Below are positions 35,461 to 49,000 of a DNA stretch of 64,000 nt, piece after piece; the stretch's first letter is position 1, and each line of letters opens with the position of its first letter. The DNA lies in NCBI GenBank assembly GCA_013433145.1, contig CM024184.1, positions 1,550,137 through 1,614,136 on the forward strand. The letters are read 5' to 3'. The notes below the pieces were generated by a model, which ran no database searches, had not been told where the DNA came from, and saw only the letters and a list, made by a program, of their open reading frames with translations. Source of the DNA: Ascaris suum. Lineage: Eukaryota; Nematoda; Chromadorea; Rhabditida; Ascarididae. Both the position numbers and the translations under genes were made by a program.

Positions 35461-35484
35461 CCCCTCTCCCCCCCCCCCCCTCCC
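35461..35484. repeat. Poly-C tract
   Basis: C-rich stretch with a run of 13 C, followed at once by nine A. Confidence 0.95.
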
Positions 35485-35689
35485 AAAAAAAAAGATTTAA
35501 GGATTTAAGGAGGATCAAGGCTTTCTAAACGGAAACGATATCAATATCGAACAGAAACTAATAAAAGTTGATTTAAGGATCAAAGTCTAAGATTTCGATA
35601 GATAGTACGGTGAATGAATAAGTTGTATTTCTCATCGAAACGAAAACGATATCAATATCCATCAAGAGTATTCGAAATATCGGTGAAAA

Positions 35690-35851
35690 ATGGATCGCGA
35701 TACGCGATTACGTGCTTTTATGGAAGAGTATGCACGTGCAGCTGCGATGTTCGACGATGTGGCATGGATACGACAAAGTCTTCAACGAATGGAATTACTG
35801 GTTGCAATTATGACCGCTCAACTTGGTGCTGCTTTATTGGTAACGATTTGA
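35690..35851 (+). CDS. Candidate small protein of 53 residues with a hydrophobic C-terminus (or a first exon)
   Basis: ATG to TGA with an in-frame stop just upstream at 35684, so the ATG is the natural start. The protein begins MDRDTRLRAFMEEYARAAAM, continues as a charged helix (FDDVAWIRQSLQRME) and ends with a hydrophobic segment (LLVAIMTAQLGAALLVTI). That pattern is typical of a small tail-anchored membrane protein. Codon choice and balance look coding, unlike neighbouring DNA. GTAACG at 35840 could be a splice donor in phase 0, in which case this is exon 1 of a longer gene. I do not recognise it. Confidence 0.45.
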   Translation: MDRDTRLRAFMEEYARAAAMFDDVAWIRQSLQRMELLVAIMTAQLGAALLVTI

Positions 35852-38800
35852 GCATTTATTTTATTTAGAAGGAAGCTTAAATTTTATTGGGAATTCTAAG
35901 TATTAGTTGATAAATAATTGAGGAGTTTCGAGTGATTATGATGAATGATGATGAGAAATAAGTGGGAAAAAGCGCCAGGAAATTTGGCACGGATATGTGC
36001 CGTTTTTATTTTTTGACCTATCAGTGTAATCGTTTATATCCAACTAGAGAAATGCGATAATGGAACGCTTAAAATAATTTTTGAATGGAAGCGGTTCAAC
36101 TGTGCAAATTTCGAATGTGAAGATTTGCTGTTTTTCTGTACTCGACCCGTTAAATGCAACCAAATTCAACTAGTGGACGATTGCAACGAATAAATGAACA
36201 TATGCCGGTGCGCATACTAGTTGAAAAACGATTACAGATAATAAAAGATGGTAAATAGTAAGCCAACCACCTATTGGAGGCAGCGAGCTGTAAATAAAAT
36301 ACCACCATAGGTAATGGTTTGTGATATGTGTATTAGTCTGTCATTCATGCCTAACTTCTGCGTTGTTTTTCACTCAGCGGCAATCGTAGGAGATCTGCGC
36401 CCTTCTCAGAGTTGAGGGTGAGGAAGGCGGGAGGGGGGAGGGGAGGAGTGGACTGTTCTTAAATAATTCAGCAATCATACGTTGCTTCAGGTGGCAGTAC
36501 TCTTCTTTATATGCAAATTTTTGTGTTGCGATGGCTGTGGTCCGTCAATTTACAGAAGTACCAGCTCGAACGTCATCGAACGAGACGGAAAGCACATGAG
36601 ATCATCCTCTAAGCCTGAGCTTGTCGCCTGAAGTCCTTCGTTCCCCCACACTGTTCCCTATGCCATTTCGCACCGTTGTTCATTAATATCAGCCTTTGTA
36701 AAGTATTTGCTTTATAGGCTATAAATGGATGACTATCTTTCCAAATGCATGAATTTCAGGACGAACTTTTGAAAAGAAACATAGGTGATGAAAAAACCAC
36801 ATGTAAAAGGGAAGAAGTAAATTAATTATCTCAATAGAATGTTTTGATTTCGATATGTTAGACATTGAGATAATATAAGATATACTGAATCTTAGAAGGA
36901 GAAATAGAAACTTTTACGACAGTATCCGTGGAATTTTTCAACGAAGGAGTTAAAGACGAGTGGGGAAAAAAAGCTCCAGAGGAGATAAACTTATTGATAG
37001 ATATTCCGATAAAATGCCCAAAATTGTATTATTCAAACAAGACGATAGCCCATTCAAACTCAAACCTAATTCATAGATATATAAACAAAGTAAATTCGTT
37101 GAAAACAAACTGGTAAATTTTGAGTGAAATTTACGATTTTCATTCCACCAGATAATCCAAGAATTTTTTTTTTAATATAAAGGTAAAGTGATATTTCATT
37201 TGCTTTCGTATGATTCAGTTCAAACTCCGGTCCAAAATTTTTCATTGACGAGTTCGAAGGATAGTTGAAATTAATAAAGAAAGGGAGATTTTAGTCCTCT
37301 TGCCGCTTGTTTCTATGCTGTCCAATGGATGTCAACGGAAATCGATAAATTTTTAACGAGGATAAGGAGGAGAAAATTATTGGGAGGAGAGAGGGGAGAA
37401 CGAGAGAGGAAGGTAAGCAATATTTTACTATAGCAACTATTAGAGTCCTACTTATCGGGTAAAAGTCTTCACAGAATTTATAATTGATAATCCATGATTT
37501 GTTACCTCTTGTTAATTGTATGCATTGAATAAATTTTTGCTATTGTTTATCATCTCGTTTATCATTTTTATCACCTCGTCTATTGTTTATCACCTTGTAG
37601 TATCTTTATCATCTTATTAAATGATCATGTAATTAAGCAATTTTAAATTTCCGAGATAACGAAGTATTTTATGCGTAAATCGATGTATAAAATATGAAAA
37701 TATCGTCGTTATCTTTGAAAATATTAAGGAAAAAATCTTTTTTTTTTTTTCTGCGAGATTAACTGAGAGAAAATTGAATAAGTACCTAAAATATTTGCGA
37801 TTAACTTGATGCGGTAAAAGATATATCATATCTACTGAAAAGGTATATCATATCTATTGGAGACAAATGAACAAAGTTGAGAGGTATAACGGATGACGAA
37901 AAATGTGGAAAGAAATTGTGCAAGCATTTCGAGATGAAAATTCTACAAGTTAGCGCATTTGCATAATTTATTATTGTGTTTTATTTGTTTTGAAAGAATT
38001 ATAATTCTTGTGGTATCAAACTGTATCGAAAATTATGATCTGATCGAATGTTGAATTAGGACGATATCATTAAGGAAGAATAAAATTCTCAAGAAATGTT
38101 TGTTATTCAATGCTAAATGCATTTACTTTAAAAAAATATATATATATCTCTTCAAATCAAGCATTATATAAATCGATAAAAGGTTTTCACTTCATATTTA
38201 TATGTTTTAATGAATGAAGTAAATGCAATTTATTTGTCTTGATGAATTTTTATATATATGAGAGGCATTATAAACGATTATCTGGAAATTTCAAATCTTC
38301 TGTTTTCATCAGTATTTACCATCAGTAATAGAGGTGAATTCCGATAAGAAAATATCTTGCCATATTCATTTCGTCTTCATTTGTGGTATTCTTCCTGTAA
38401 AATCTCTTTCGATCCTTTCTCATCTCCGTTTTAACACTGTCAAATGTGATAGTTCGACAATGATTTTTGAAATGGCAAGCGTAAAACGCAGAAACAGAAG
38501 CCTAAGCATTTAGAAACCGAGACGTTCTCGAATAACGAGGGTATGTGTCAAGAGAAGGAAAACTATAAGCAGGGAGGTTTCTCATTCCCTACTTCCGGTG
38601 ATCTCATACCAGCAAAACTACCAATAAGACCCACCTGACCCACCTCCTCTCCTTATATTATCCACACCGATAAGGGTAATGAACACGTTCCACATTCCAT
38701 CCTCCTTCTTTGTTACATTTCTTCCTTAGGCACGAAAAGAGGTTCGTTTCGTTTTATTATTGCTCTCATATTTTCAAGGAAACTGCAGGATGTTCGTATG

Positions 38801-40916
38801 TCCTTTTTGAAGCTCTACCGTTTCTCAACAATTGAACCTCCCTTGTAACATTCAATATAGTCTGCGACGTTTCTATTATTGGTTCGTGCCCATCATCAAT
38901 GATATAGAATTTTACACATCGGAACGTCTGTGTGCTTTTATTATACCTATCCTTCTTCCTTGTTTTATCGTTACAACTATGTACTTTATTTTATTTAGGT
39001 CGTATTTTGAACTTCATATGCCTCTTTCCTTTTCTTTATTTGTAAGTAAATGGAGATTCCTTCATAAGAATGAATGAAAAAGTGATGATGGGCATCTTGA
39101 TGATGGTGTATCAAAGTAGGCGAATGGGGATCTGCTATTTAATGCGATGAGTTATACCCTAGGATGCAGGCAACGTTTAACGCCCGTCGAGGGTGAAGAG
39201 AATGTTCTCAGATCCCCAATCGTAGGTACTTAATTTGCGTGTTGCGGAATCCTCAACAACTGGGGCACCGACGGGAGGAGGGAGGGAGGGGATGGGGGAT
39301 GCAATTGAACCACGAACACCTTCGAACGATCCCATAAACACATTCCGATAATCGTTTACCATTAATATCTCTATCAAGTTAACCAACATATGTGGGTGGG
39401 AACGACAGAACTAAACGACACCATAAAGGCCACGCCATCGTTCAATCGGGGATGGAACAAGAAATCATCGACCCTATGCTTCCACAACTCTGTGCTTCCA
39501 CTCCTCTATACTTCCACGACTTTGCGCTGGCGAGAGTTCCATTTCATCGAAAGAATGCTGCGAAACTCAATCATTTGAATCTAATGGATTATATCTGTTG
39601 CTTGAAGAAAATAGACACCTCATCGGATTATATACGGATAGTGTCATTCGGTAAAGGAATCCAAAGAATAGAACTGGTTTTCCTTCTGGAGGACTTTATC
39701 TGATCCTCTCCTGGAAAAGAAAATCTCCTGTTTAGATCTCATTTTTAACAGAATGCAAATATATGGCAAAGAGTGTTTCTTTGATGAGAAAATAAGACTA
39801 ATCGTATAGAAAACATACGTAAACATATCATCGGGTATTAGATCTTCATTCAATAATTACTTCTATGCTGTAATTGCCATATCCTATAAATTCTATGGAT
39901 TAGCCATTTGAGAATAAGTTGAATAAGTTTCGAGTAAATTGAGAAACGAGAATGTCGTAATATGAAACGAAACGTTTCAGTATGCCTTAAATTCTCTTGA
40001 ATGGCGTCTCCTTCTAATAGTTAGTCATTTGGGAGGTTTAATTTGGTAAAGAAACCAGTGGATAGGTGGAATTATACCAGGCAAATCCTAGCTCAGCATA
40101 TCCATGCAAGGGTAGTTTTTAACCAACGAAAAATCTTTGTTCTTAAATCTATCAATGATGAGTCTAAGTATCATAACAAATATTATCGTTTAGACCCACC
40201 ATAGTGAAAAGGTAAATAATTTTGACGAGGATAATTGCAGGTAGAAAAAGCAAACAGCTGGCAAAACACGCCATAAAAATTTGGCGCAATATGCGCTTTT
40301 GCGATTTCACTTATTTCAACAATTTTTTCGTAAATAACAAATCAACGATAATACAGGCATAGTAATGCCATTCATATTTCAACTGACCGACCGACCGACC
40401 GACCGCTCACACAAATTCTCTAAAAAGGGTTTCATTTTTTTAACGCTTTTTTTTGTGCAATGATTGATGGAAAGTTGATATGGAAGAGTAAAATAACAAT
40501 TTATGCCCACCAAATTTCGTATCTCTAGTTTCAATAATGCCAATATCGTAACTATCCCTTCAACAAATGTGCCATATGCAAATAAATATAGGATTAATTT
40601 GCATATGCAAACGCATAGTTGAGTTTGAATAATAATTAAATTTTTTCATCAATTAAATGTTTTTAAAAAATATTTTTAAAAAAAATGAATATTTTTAATT
40701 AGCGAAAATAATTTTGAGGAGCAAAAAAAAAACAGAAATTTCCAAGGATATTTGCTAAAATATATCTAATTTGATCTGTACAATTCAAAAAAAAAAAACG
40801 AATCGCATTTTCTTTTTCTTAGAGAGATTTGCAATTATTTGGGAAAAAAAAACTCTCAAAAGAAATGCATGTTGCAAAAATATCGAAGAAAATAATTTTT
40901 TTGAAGCAAAAGAAAA

Positions 40917-40918
<2 letters not shown>
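35852..40918. other. Intergenic, no defended gene
   Basis: Includes a purine-rich open stretch at about 36888-37116 (EFFNEGVKDEWGKKAPEEIN) without ATG or clear splice sites. A more GC-balanced patch at 39100-39700 is open on both strands, up to 103 codons on +. There is also an (ACCG)5 tract at 40385-40405. ORFs of this length occur by chance elsewhere in the window, so none is called. Confidence 0.4.

Positions 40919-40983
<65 letters not shown>
40919..40983. repeat. (TA)32 microsatellite
   Basis: Uninterrupted AT/TA tract. Confidence 0.98.
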
Positions 40984-40987
<4 letters not shown>

Positions 40988-41300
40988 AAGATTAGAAAAA
41001 AAAACAATGATAAAATATATGTAGATAAAAGAATTCAACTTTATTATTCATTAAATAAAAAATTCTCTGAATCTAATATTTTAAAAAAATTAAAATTTAT
41101 AATTTGAAAAAGAAAAGAAAAATTTGCCTAGAAAAAATATGAAAATCTAATATTAAGTTGTAATAACATAAAATTTAACCTTGAGGAGAGATTTACGTGA
41201 ATGTAATAATTTCAATAAATCACTATTTGATACAAAAATAGCGTAAAATCACTTATTGGCGAATACGATTATCGTTTTTTACAATTGCCGAATAATTGAC

Positions 41301-41362
41301 GCAAATATTGCAATATTTGAGGCAAATATTGCAATATTTGATGCAAATATTGCAATATTTGA
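41301..41362. repeat. Three copies of a palindromic 21-bp unit
   Basis: Each copy contains the perfect 16-base palindrome AAATATTGCAATATTT. Copies start at 41301, 41322 and 41343. Confidence 0.92.
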
Positions 41363-43021
41363 TAGGATTATTGAATAATTTGATTCAATTTATCGCTGAA
41401 GTTATCGACTAATAGCGAATTATTCTGTTTTTTTTTCTTACAGAATTAAAAATTAAAAGCAACTTAAGTTTTGAGCAAGCTTAAGCTATCGAAATGTCGA
41501 TTCGAGCATAAAATATTTTTCTTTAGTGTAAAACCCTCATAGAATAGTGTTTTTAATTTTTAAACGTTGTAATTGGTTGACAAGAAGGAGCCAATGGTTT
41601 CATTTTCATCAGACGCTTATTGAGGGGGTTTTTTGGCTCGGCGTTTCGGTGTTTCATTATAAAGTTCAAAGTTGCCCCCACTTTATAGAGTATTGGCATA
41701 TGTTATGAGGCCTATAAATTTCAAAGAGGGTGCGTAAAAGTTGGGATGATGGTATGGCGGATCTTGATATGATCAGGTTGATATGAGTTTTTTTTTTTAA
41801 CTGATTTCATCGATCCATAAGCGCGAATTGACGAATTTTTTCAAACACTTAATTTTTTTGAGTCGCTTATTTGAAGGGATGGGATCCTGATTGAAATTTT
41901 AGCTCATTGTTAAGTACCGTCAACAACGTGCCTATGCAATACCTTTGTAATTTACCTTGATTCACCTGGAAGGTGTAATAGCTATATTTTATCAAAATTC
42001 TCTCACCTTATATTATTTTTTAATAGCTGAACTATTGGTTTAAAAAAATATAATTATAATACAGTTCTGCGAATAACCGCTACACACAAATTGGATACAT
42101 CACTTTGTGTATTGATTTATGTGAGCGTTTCATAGGAAATGGTAGCTGGGATTGAAGGAATGTCCCTGGTGCAATATCAGTTGTGATACCACTACAGCTC
42201 GTGCTACACCAACAGATCGTGACATAGTTCATGATATGCGATTAACGAATGTCAAGTTATGTTTTTATAGTTGTAATTATAGGTGAGTGTCGTGCTGGAG
42301 GAGATCGGTTAGCGAAACGGGTACGAAGAGTGCCACTCGCTCGAAATGTGCACTATTTTTCCCTACAAATTGTGAGAACTGCGGTTCATGTCATTCAGGT
42401 TGGATTGATATATTTACCATTTGCGCTTCTAAAGTCATCATGCACCAACATAAAAATATTAGTTGAATTAAATGAGTTGAAATAATCAATGATGTAAAAT
42501 TTTTCTATGGTTTTTTTCACTTTTGAAATCGTTGAATTTTTCTTTCGTTGAAAAATACCACTATCGTTTTTCATACGACGGTTTAGTTTTTAGTCGTGAT
42601 CAGCAAATGGGGAGGGGGGGGGGGGGGGGGGGGGAGGGGAAAAGAAGGAAAGGTGTGGGGACAGTGCCGTACAAGATATTGTTAAATTGTGAGGCACTTT
42701 TATAGATCTACCCACGCGACGTTGCAAAACTTGTCAACGCATAATTTCTAACCATAATGGGCACTGTTGGGTGGAAAATAACCGCACTATATTTTTAGAA
42801 TCGTTGGAGCGTAATTCGTCTATAGCATGGCGGGGTCCATCAAGATATTAGGTCTGGGGGGGGGGGGGAGAGAACGATGGAGTAATAGCTTACCTGGCCC
42901 ACATGCCTTAACCGGCTTTAATCTTTTGCCAGTTGTTCATTATCAATAGTAGTAAGTAATAAGAAGATGTTTCGAACAAGGTAGGCAAGCGTTGAGTAGT
43001 TGAACTTCTGTGGGAGTCTAT
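41363..43021. other. 5' flank of the phosphatase gene
   Basis: Holds G-runs at 42614-42634 (21 G) and 42856-42868 (13 G). A 78-codon ORF at 42249-42485 has no family resemblance. No TATA-type promoter can be assigned. An in-frame TGA at 43001-43003 bounds the phosphatase reading frame. Confidence 0.5.
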
Positions 43022-46000
43022 ATGAAAGGATTGCCGCTTTTAAGACCGTCGAATTTTTATTACCCAGTTTCGGGTATCGAGGCGGAACGATTGCTGAATA
43101 CGTACGGCAGCGAAGGTTCGTTTCTGGCCCGTCCCAGTGGATCGAGTCCTTCGGATTACACTCTCTCTGTGCAGTAAGTTATTGATTTAATTGAGAGCAA
43201 TCAGTGCGATCACTATTTTGATCACACTGAGCACACTCTTGGAGGAGGAGGAGGAGGAGGAGGAGGAGGAGGAGGAGGAAGAGAGCAGAAGGGAGGTGGT
43301 ATGTTTGGATTTCTTTTTGTTCTTACAAAATGTTTCTTGTGTCAGCTGCTGGGAATGAGGGGGGGGAAGGGGAGGGGGAGATGACGTTGCTGCATCAGGA
43401 GGGGTCACTTCCATCATGGTAAAAGTGCATCAGTATGTCTTACAAGTAAGCCTTATCCGAAGGTTCGCCTAATGAGTTCCGTTCACCCATGATCATCTTT
43501 TCAATTTTTTTGTAGTTTGTCGTTTGTAACCATTTCACTAAACGATTATATTTGGCAAGAAAATTCGTTGATAAAAGAATTTCGTTAGGATTGGCGGAAG
43601 TTTTAGGTGACGTCATATTACTGAAAGTAGATTATATCAGAGAATATATTGAAAGACGAGAGTCCGACCGAAATGATTTCAAAAAACGGCTGTATTCATT
43701 TCAATTATTTATGCTTCAATAGAGAAAATAGAGAAAAATAGGCTGTTTTAAAAAAGACGAAAATTTCTTAGCTGCTAAAGTCAGAAATGCACGTGTGGTA
43801 AGTAGGTAGCAGCAGTTTTCAATGGTAATATGCATATAAAGTCTGTCTTTTGTCTGTTGTTTGAGAATTGATGCTTTACTCTGTGTATGTTGGGTGCTAT
43901 AAGTGGGAACTAACATAGGGGTACATTGCCGTAGCATTAGGGAGAGCAACCAAATAGCTATCTTCGATGATATGCTAGTGGAATCGGCTCAAAGCACTCA
44001 ACTCGTTGGATATGGCGCTCGTGACGTACGTTTGTTAGCACTTTGCAGAATTAAATAATTCAGCATTAATGCTTCAATGATGCTAAAACGTATGAGAGGT
44101 TGAGAATATGAGGTGAAATTGCTGCTGTGCACAACTTCGAGAGGAGTGAGCAGTGAATTGGACTGTTTTGGCTTGTTATATTGTTCCAGAATATCTTTCA
44201 GAGGTTTGGTTAGCGCTGTTGTCTCGGAAAGTTTTTTTTTTTCGCCTTTTGCATTCCGTTATTATGAGCGATAGCAATGATTAAGTAATGAAAATGAATG
44301 AAATAAGTTAGAGAGTAATTCTTGAGTTGGGGGTTGCTTCACCGCAATTTCTGGTTGAAAGTGGTGCAAAGGCCGTCATTCCGCACGCTGATCTGTTAGG
44401 AGATGGGTGGTGGAGACGATCGTTAGGTGATTTTTCTCGATTGTTCGCTCCTATTGATAGCCATTCGAAGCCAATGCTTATCTTCTTTCTTTTATTTTTT
44501 ATTTTTATTCTATAAAAGTTATTTGCAGCCGTGGTGGTAAAATAACGCACGTAAAAATCCAGAACAATGGGGATTGTCTGGATTTGTATGGAGGTGATAC
44601 GTTTGCGTCGCTAAGCGAGTTGGTGCAGTTTTGCGTAGAAAATCCGTGTCAGCTCAGAGAGAGAGATGGAGAAACCATTACAATGAAGTGAGTGTTCTTT
44701 ATTCCCCTCTTGTCCAGGGAGATAGGGTTAAAATGCAGATATAGATGAGAGGGGGGAATTTTTGAAGCAGTTTTGGTTAATCGTTCAATTGAGAGTAGTA
44801 TAAGGAATAGTTGGGTAGTCGATGAGGCGAAACTGCGATGAAGTGGGCATCGGTTATACTCAGATGTGGATTCCCCTGCTTCGACTCATATTTATCGATG
44901 TCAACCAGATATTTCGAATTGTTCATGTAAGGTACTAAGTAGTCGAATTGCCGCATATGGTTGAAATGACTGAACGTCGGATCGATAAAATCTTTGCTGT
45001 GAAAATATAGTGAAGTAAATGAGGGAGAGTCGAGAAATGGAATGGAAGTATTGTTGGAAGTTGAAACTCACTCAGGTGGGGGGGGGGGGGGGGGGGGGGA
45101 ACTTCGATAGGACGATCATATTTGATTATGTGGAAATAAGATGTCGAACATTCTGTGAGGAGGCGAGGTAAATAGGTTAAATGTCTTTGGCATAAGCAAT
45201 ACATAATTATGGTGAAATGTATATCGGTGTTGAAAATATAGTCGTTATTTGATTATCTTTGATAAGCGATGCGTCTTTATAATCCTACTGAAGCGATTTT
45301 TCGGATCTGCTGGTATTCAAACGTTCCCCCCTCCCCCCCCCCCATTTTACCTATGGAACAATAGTTGTTAGCCTCAGCGGATTTTACAGTAGCTGATGAT
45401 ACCGAAGGACTTTGATGCCTCGATAGATGTTAGGCGACAGCCGTCGAATGCCTTGAAATGTGCAAAGCCTCCCATTTGCTTTTGAGTGCTATTTTGAAAT
45501 AAGTTGCGGGCAGGAAAAAGCTTTTTTATGAGTGCGTATCGAAATGCGTTTCTCGATTAGATCGATCATTTCTACAAGGGAAATACATTCATTAAGCTGC
45601 TTTTAACTGCCGTTCAAGCTTGTCTAAAAGGATATACCTCTCCATCACACTGGTTTTCTGACCTTTATATGTTTAAGGTGCCCACTGGTAGTTCCGCCAA
45701 CTGAGCGAATCGGTTGGGCTGTTTCCCGACCTATGACGGAACGATGGTTTCATACCGGCATATCGGGACGAGAAGCCGAACGATTATTGTTAGCGGAAGG
45801 CAAACATGGCACATATTTAGTACGAGAGAGTCAAAGCACTCCTGGGCAGTTCGCTGTCTCGGTGAAAGCTTCTGATGACAAGGTCACTCACGTCATGATA
45901 TATAATAATGTAAGTGTTTTTCTGTTCATTTTTATACATGATGGCAGATTTTAGTATAATAAAATGAAATGGCTTATACAGGTAAAGGTGTTGATGATGG

Positions 46001-49000
46001 TTTCCTTTATAGAAGTATGTAACGACTGGTAACCCTTCGTTAGCTTTTACGTAGAGTGATGGAAAGGTTGAGATTAAAAAGGACAAGAAGCCCCAGAACT
46101 TAGCAGTTCGTGCCATAACATTGCTTCTATATGGACATGACTGTACTTCTACGCTTTCATAAATACATGAATGGTATCGAAGTGGTGATTCGAAGGAAAG
46201 GCTATATGGTACAGGAGACGGAGGGAGACGGGATGGAGGGGGGTTGAAGCGGAAATTCACTGGCTTATCTAATACTGCGGAGAAATTAACTTGCTGCCCC
46301 CTGAAAGTTGTCTTTACCGTTTTTGGATGTAATGCTGATATTTTTGCAACTAGCAAACGATGCGGTAGAGTAATAACTTGAGAGAGAGGGAATACAATGT
46401 GCCTCCACCTAAGGGTATCACAATTTCTGAGGAAGAAGTGCGCAGTATAAGGATTTATTAAAATAAGGCATGAGGTAGAGACATTGTTTGTAAAACGTAA
46501 TGTTAACAGGCAAACGGTAGTCCTATCTCTAAGTAACTAATTATTGTGCAGGCATAGAATCGGGATCACTTCCAATCCGGTTCAGATGAACAGAGCGATA
46601 CGACTTTTATCAATGAGGAATAGGAATATCCGGAAGCAGTTTTGCGGTGAAGGTTAGAAGAAGGGGGGAAGGAAGTAACAGTGGGCAAGGCATATTCGAT
46701 TTTAGTCTCGGGATTCTGTGTGAGTGGCGTAGATTCTCTGCGCAACATTTCCTCTCAAATGTAATGATTTCGTGTTTATTTCGTCGTTTTTTCGCTGTTT
46801 GCTGGCCACATGCACAGAGTGCATTTTAAATAAGGCTTAGGTGGGTGGCACTTCGTCGAAATCCCTTTGGGCATGAAATTATTTGAGAAGAATGGTGACC
46901 GATCATTCACTGGCAAGGAAATAATGATCAGTCACTTGTTGACAGTGAAAACGACATGCAGTCAGTTGATCATGGGGCAAAAGTTGGAGCCAGCCACCTG
47001 GTGGCAAGTGATAGAGCACAGTTGCCGACCACCTGATCTCAAGAAAAATAACGACAAATCACTAAAAAGTGGTTGTTTCAGAATAATAAATTTGACATTG
47101 GTGGTGGGGCAACATTCTGCACTATAGGTGAGCTCCTCGAGCACTACACTCGTAATCCGATGGTCGACCAGGCAGGAACCGTCGTCCACCTAAAACAGGT
47201 ATCTTGATATCGTTAGTTGTTTGTCCCGGTTCATTTAGTTGATGAACGTGACTATGACTTTTTGATTCTACTCCTCACAAACTGAGTTGCCGTTGGCACT
47301 TAATTAATCAGTGGGTGCTGATCTCGAGAATCTTCGGTCAGTGTATCCTGAAAGGAATTTTTCGGATTTTCCCGAGGTTTCAGTTTAATTTCGACTCGGC
47401 TAATTTACGAGGCTCATTTCATCTATTAGGCTTTCATTGCGTGGCGTATCGACACAAAATTTCTTCATATCCTCGATCACAGGATAGGGCAGTGACTAGG
47501 TACTGAACGCTTAAAGTAACGAGAATCTATGAAGTACGATAGTGGGCCTATCTCATATACCGAGCTGATTAAGTGAAATCAGGCTTATTAAGCATGAGTG
47601 TATTAGCAGTGGTTATCGATCTTCAATTAGGTTTGTTTTGTTACCTAGCGCAGTTTAGGATGGCAGAAGAGCGCACTGTGCATGAGAATATTTGAGTTTT
47701 GATAGTTGGTGCCTTTATGTTGAATGTACGGTTGTAGCCATTGCCGTCGACTCGTGTACCCGCCACTGGGATTGATGATCGCTTTCAACGTCTTGAGCTC
47801 GTCGATCGATTGACCGGTAAAGATGGATTCGCCGATGAGTTTGAGGTGATCGTTCCATGTTTCGATGTTTTTACTTTAATTCGTAGATAATTGCCCGCGA
47901 TCGAAGGGTTTTTATCATCTTTTTTGCTATAATGTGGAAAGCGTTTCTGGTCGATTATTAGCTGAAATCTCCTGTTCTGCTCGTTTTTGTTTCTTTCATT
48001 AGAAGAGGGATGGTGGCACTTTCGTGAACATTTGAGTCCATTGCAGACATATCAGTGAACTGTCGACCTTGTGAGGGTAGTGTTTAAGAGGTGATGAAAT
48101 TAGTTTAAGGTTTAGGAAACAGTGGCCAAGTTTGGCTTAGAGCCTAAAGGATGGTGGCCAAGCACAGTTTAGAGTGCAGACGATAGTGGCCAAGTTTAGT
48201 TTCCAAAGAGGCAATATGATTCTTGCCATACCCTTTTTTTTTTTTTGTTCTGCTTATTTTTGCTCAGAGTTTTCATACTTCTTTACTATTAGAAGAATTC
48301 ATGGTTCTTAGCAGTAGTAAATTATAGCTGTAGTAAACCAAGAAAAGATGATACTAGACGTTTATGATATTGGCGTTCTTTTGATGGGGGAGGGCCTATG
48401 CAACAGCCACTAATATACTGAATTTAGTTTGGAAAATATTAGGCTATCATCGCGATGGTCCTGTCAGCTCACTGTTTAATTATGTACAGTAAATCGTATC
48501 AGGTACTAGTCGTCAACTGTGGTCAGTGGTTGGCTGTTGCATCGCTGTCTTGCTGTTCATTGGATACGCTCCGGTATCAGTATTCTAGTTCATTTCGAGA
48601 TACATATAGCAAGCAGAATACGTTTGAATTGATGAAGATAGGTGGGGAGGGAGGGGTTGCAAGGAGGATAAGTTTGAGTTGGCGAGGGTCGGGGGAGGGG
48701 GGGGGGAGTTGCAAATAGGATGCGTCTGAGTTGGCGAGGGTCGGGGGGGGGGGGGGAGTTGCAAGTAGGATGCGTCTGAGTTGGCGAGGGTTGGGGGGGG
48801 GGGTTGTGATGCTATGATGGAGTTATCAATCTTATGGAATCATCAGAAGAGACAAGAGTATTTGTTATTATATTTATGGAAATGAAAGATTTCGAAAGGA
48901 GAGAATTTTAATTCGTCGCAGTTGAAGAGAATTACTTCACTTTTTTTATAGTTAAGAATTGAGGTATTTGAAATGAAGTGCGTTGTGATACTTAAAATGA

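Noticed and set aside
38814..39077. Hydrophobic ORF resembling a receptor transmembrane segment (FIIPILLPCFIVTTMYFILF)
   Set aside because: T-rich DNA gives Phe/Leu/Ile-rich frames by chance. There is no ATG, no good acceptor and no partner exons, although a GTAAGT follows at 39043.
39177..39703. Facing ORFs of 70 (minus) and 103 (plus) codons in a GC-balanced patch
   Set aside because: No family resemblance, and both strands are equally open. The lengths are within what chance gives elsewhere in this window.
41585..41640. SQWFHFH reading as a possible start of the first SH2 domain
   Set aside because: No GT donor lies in the right place, and what follows does not fit the SH2 fold.
42249..42485. 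78-codon ORF upstream of the phosphatase
   Set aside because: It contains internal splice-like signals but cannot be joined in phase to the first SH2 exon, and no homology is recognised.
45817..46356. Minus-strand ORF of 179 codons, the longest in the window
   Set aside because: It overlaps the C-SH2 exon of the phosphatase antisense. Its length is explained by the low frequency of TTA, CTA and TCA on the + strand here. It shows no domain and no splice context.
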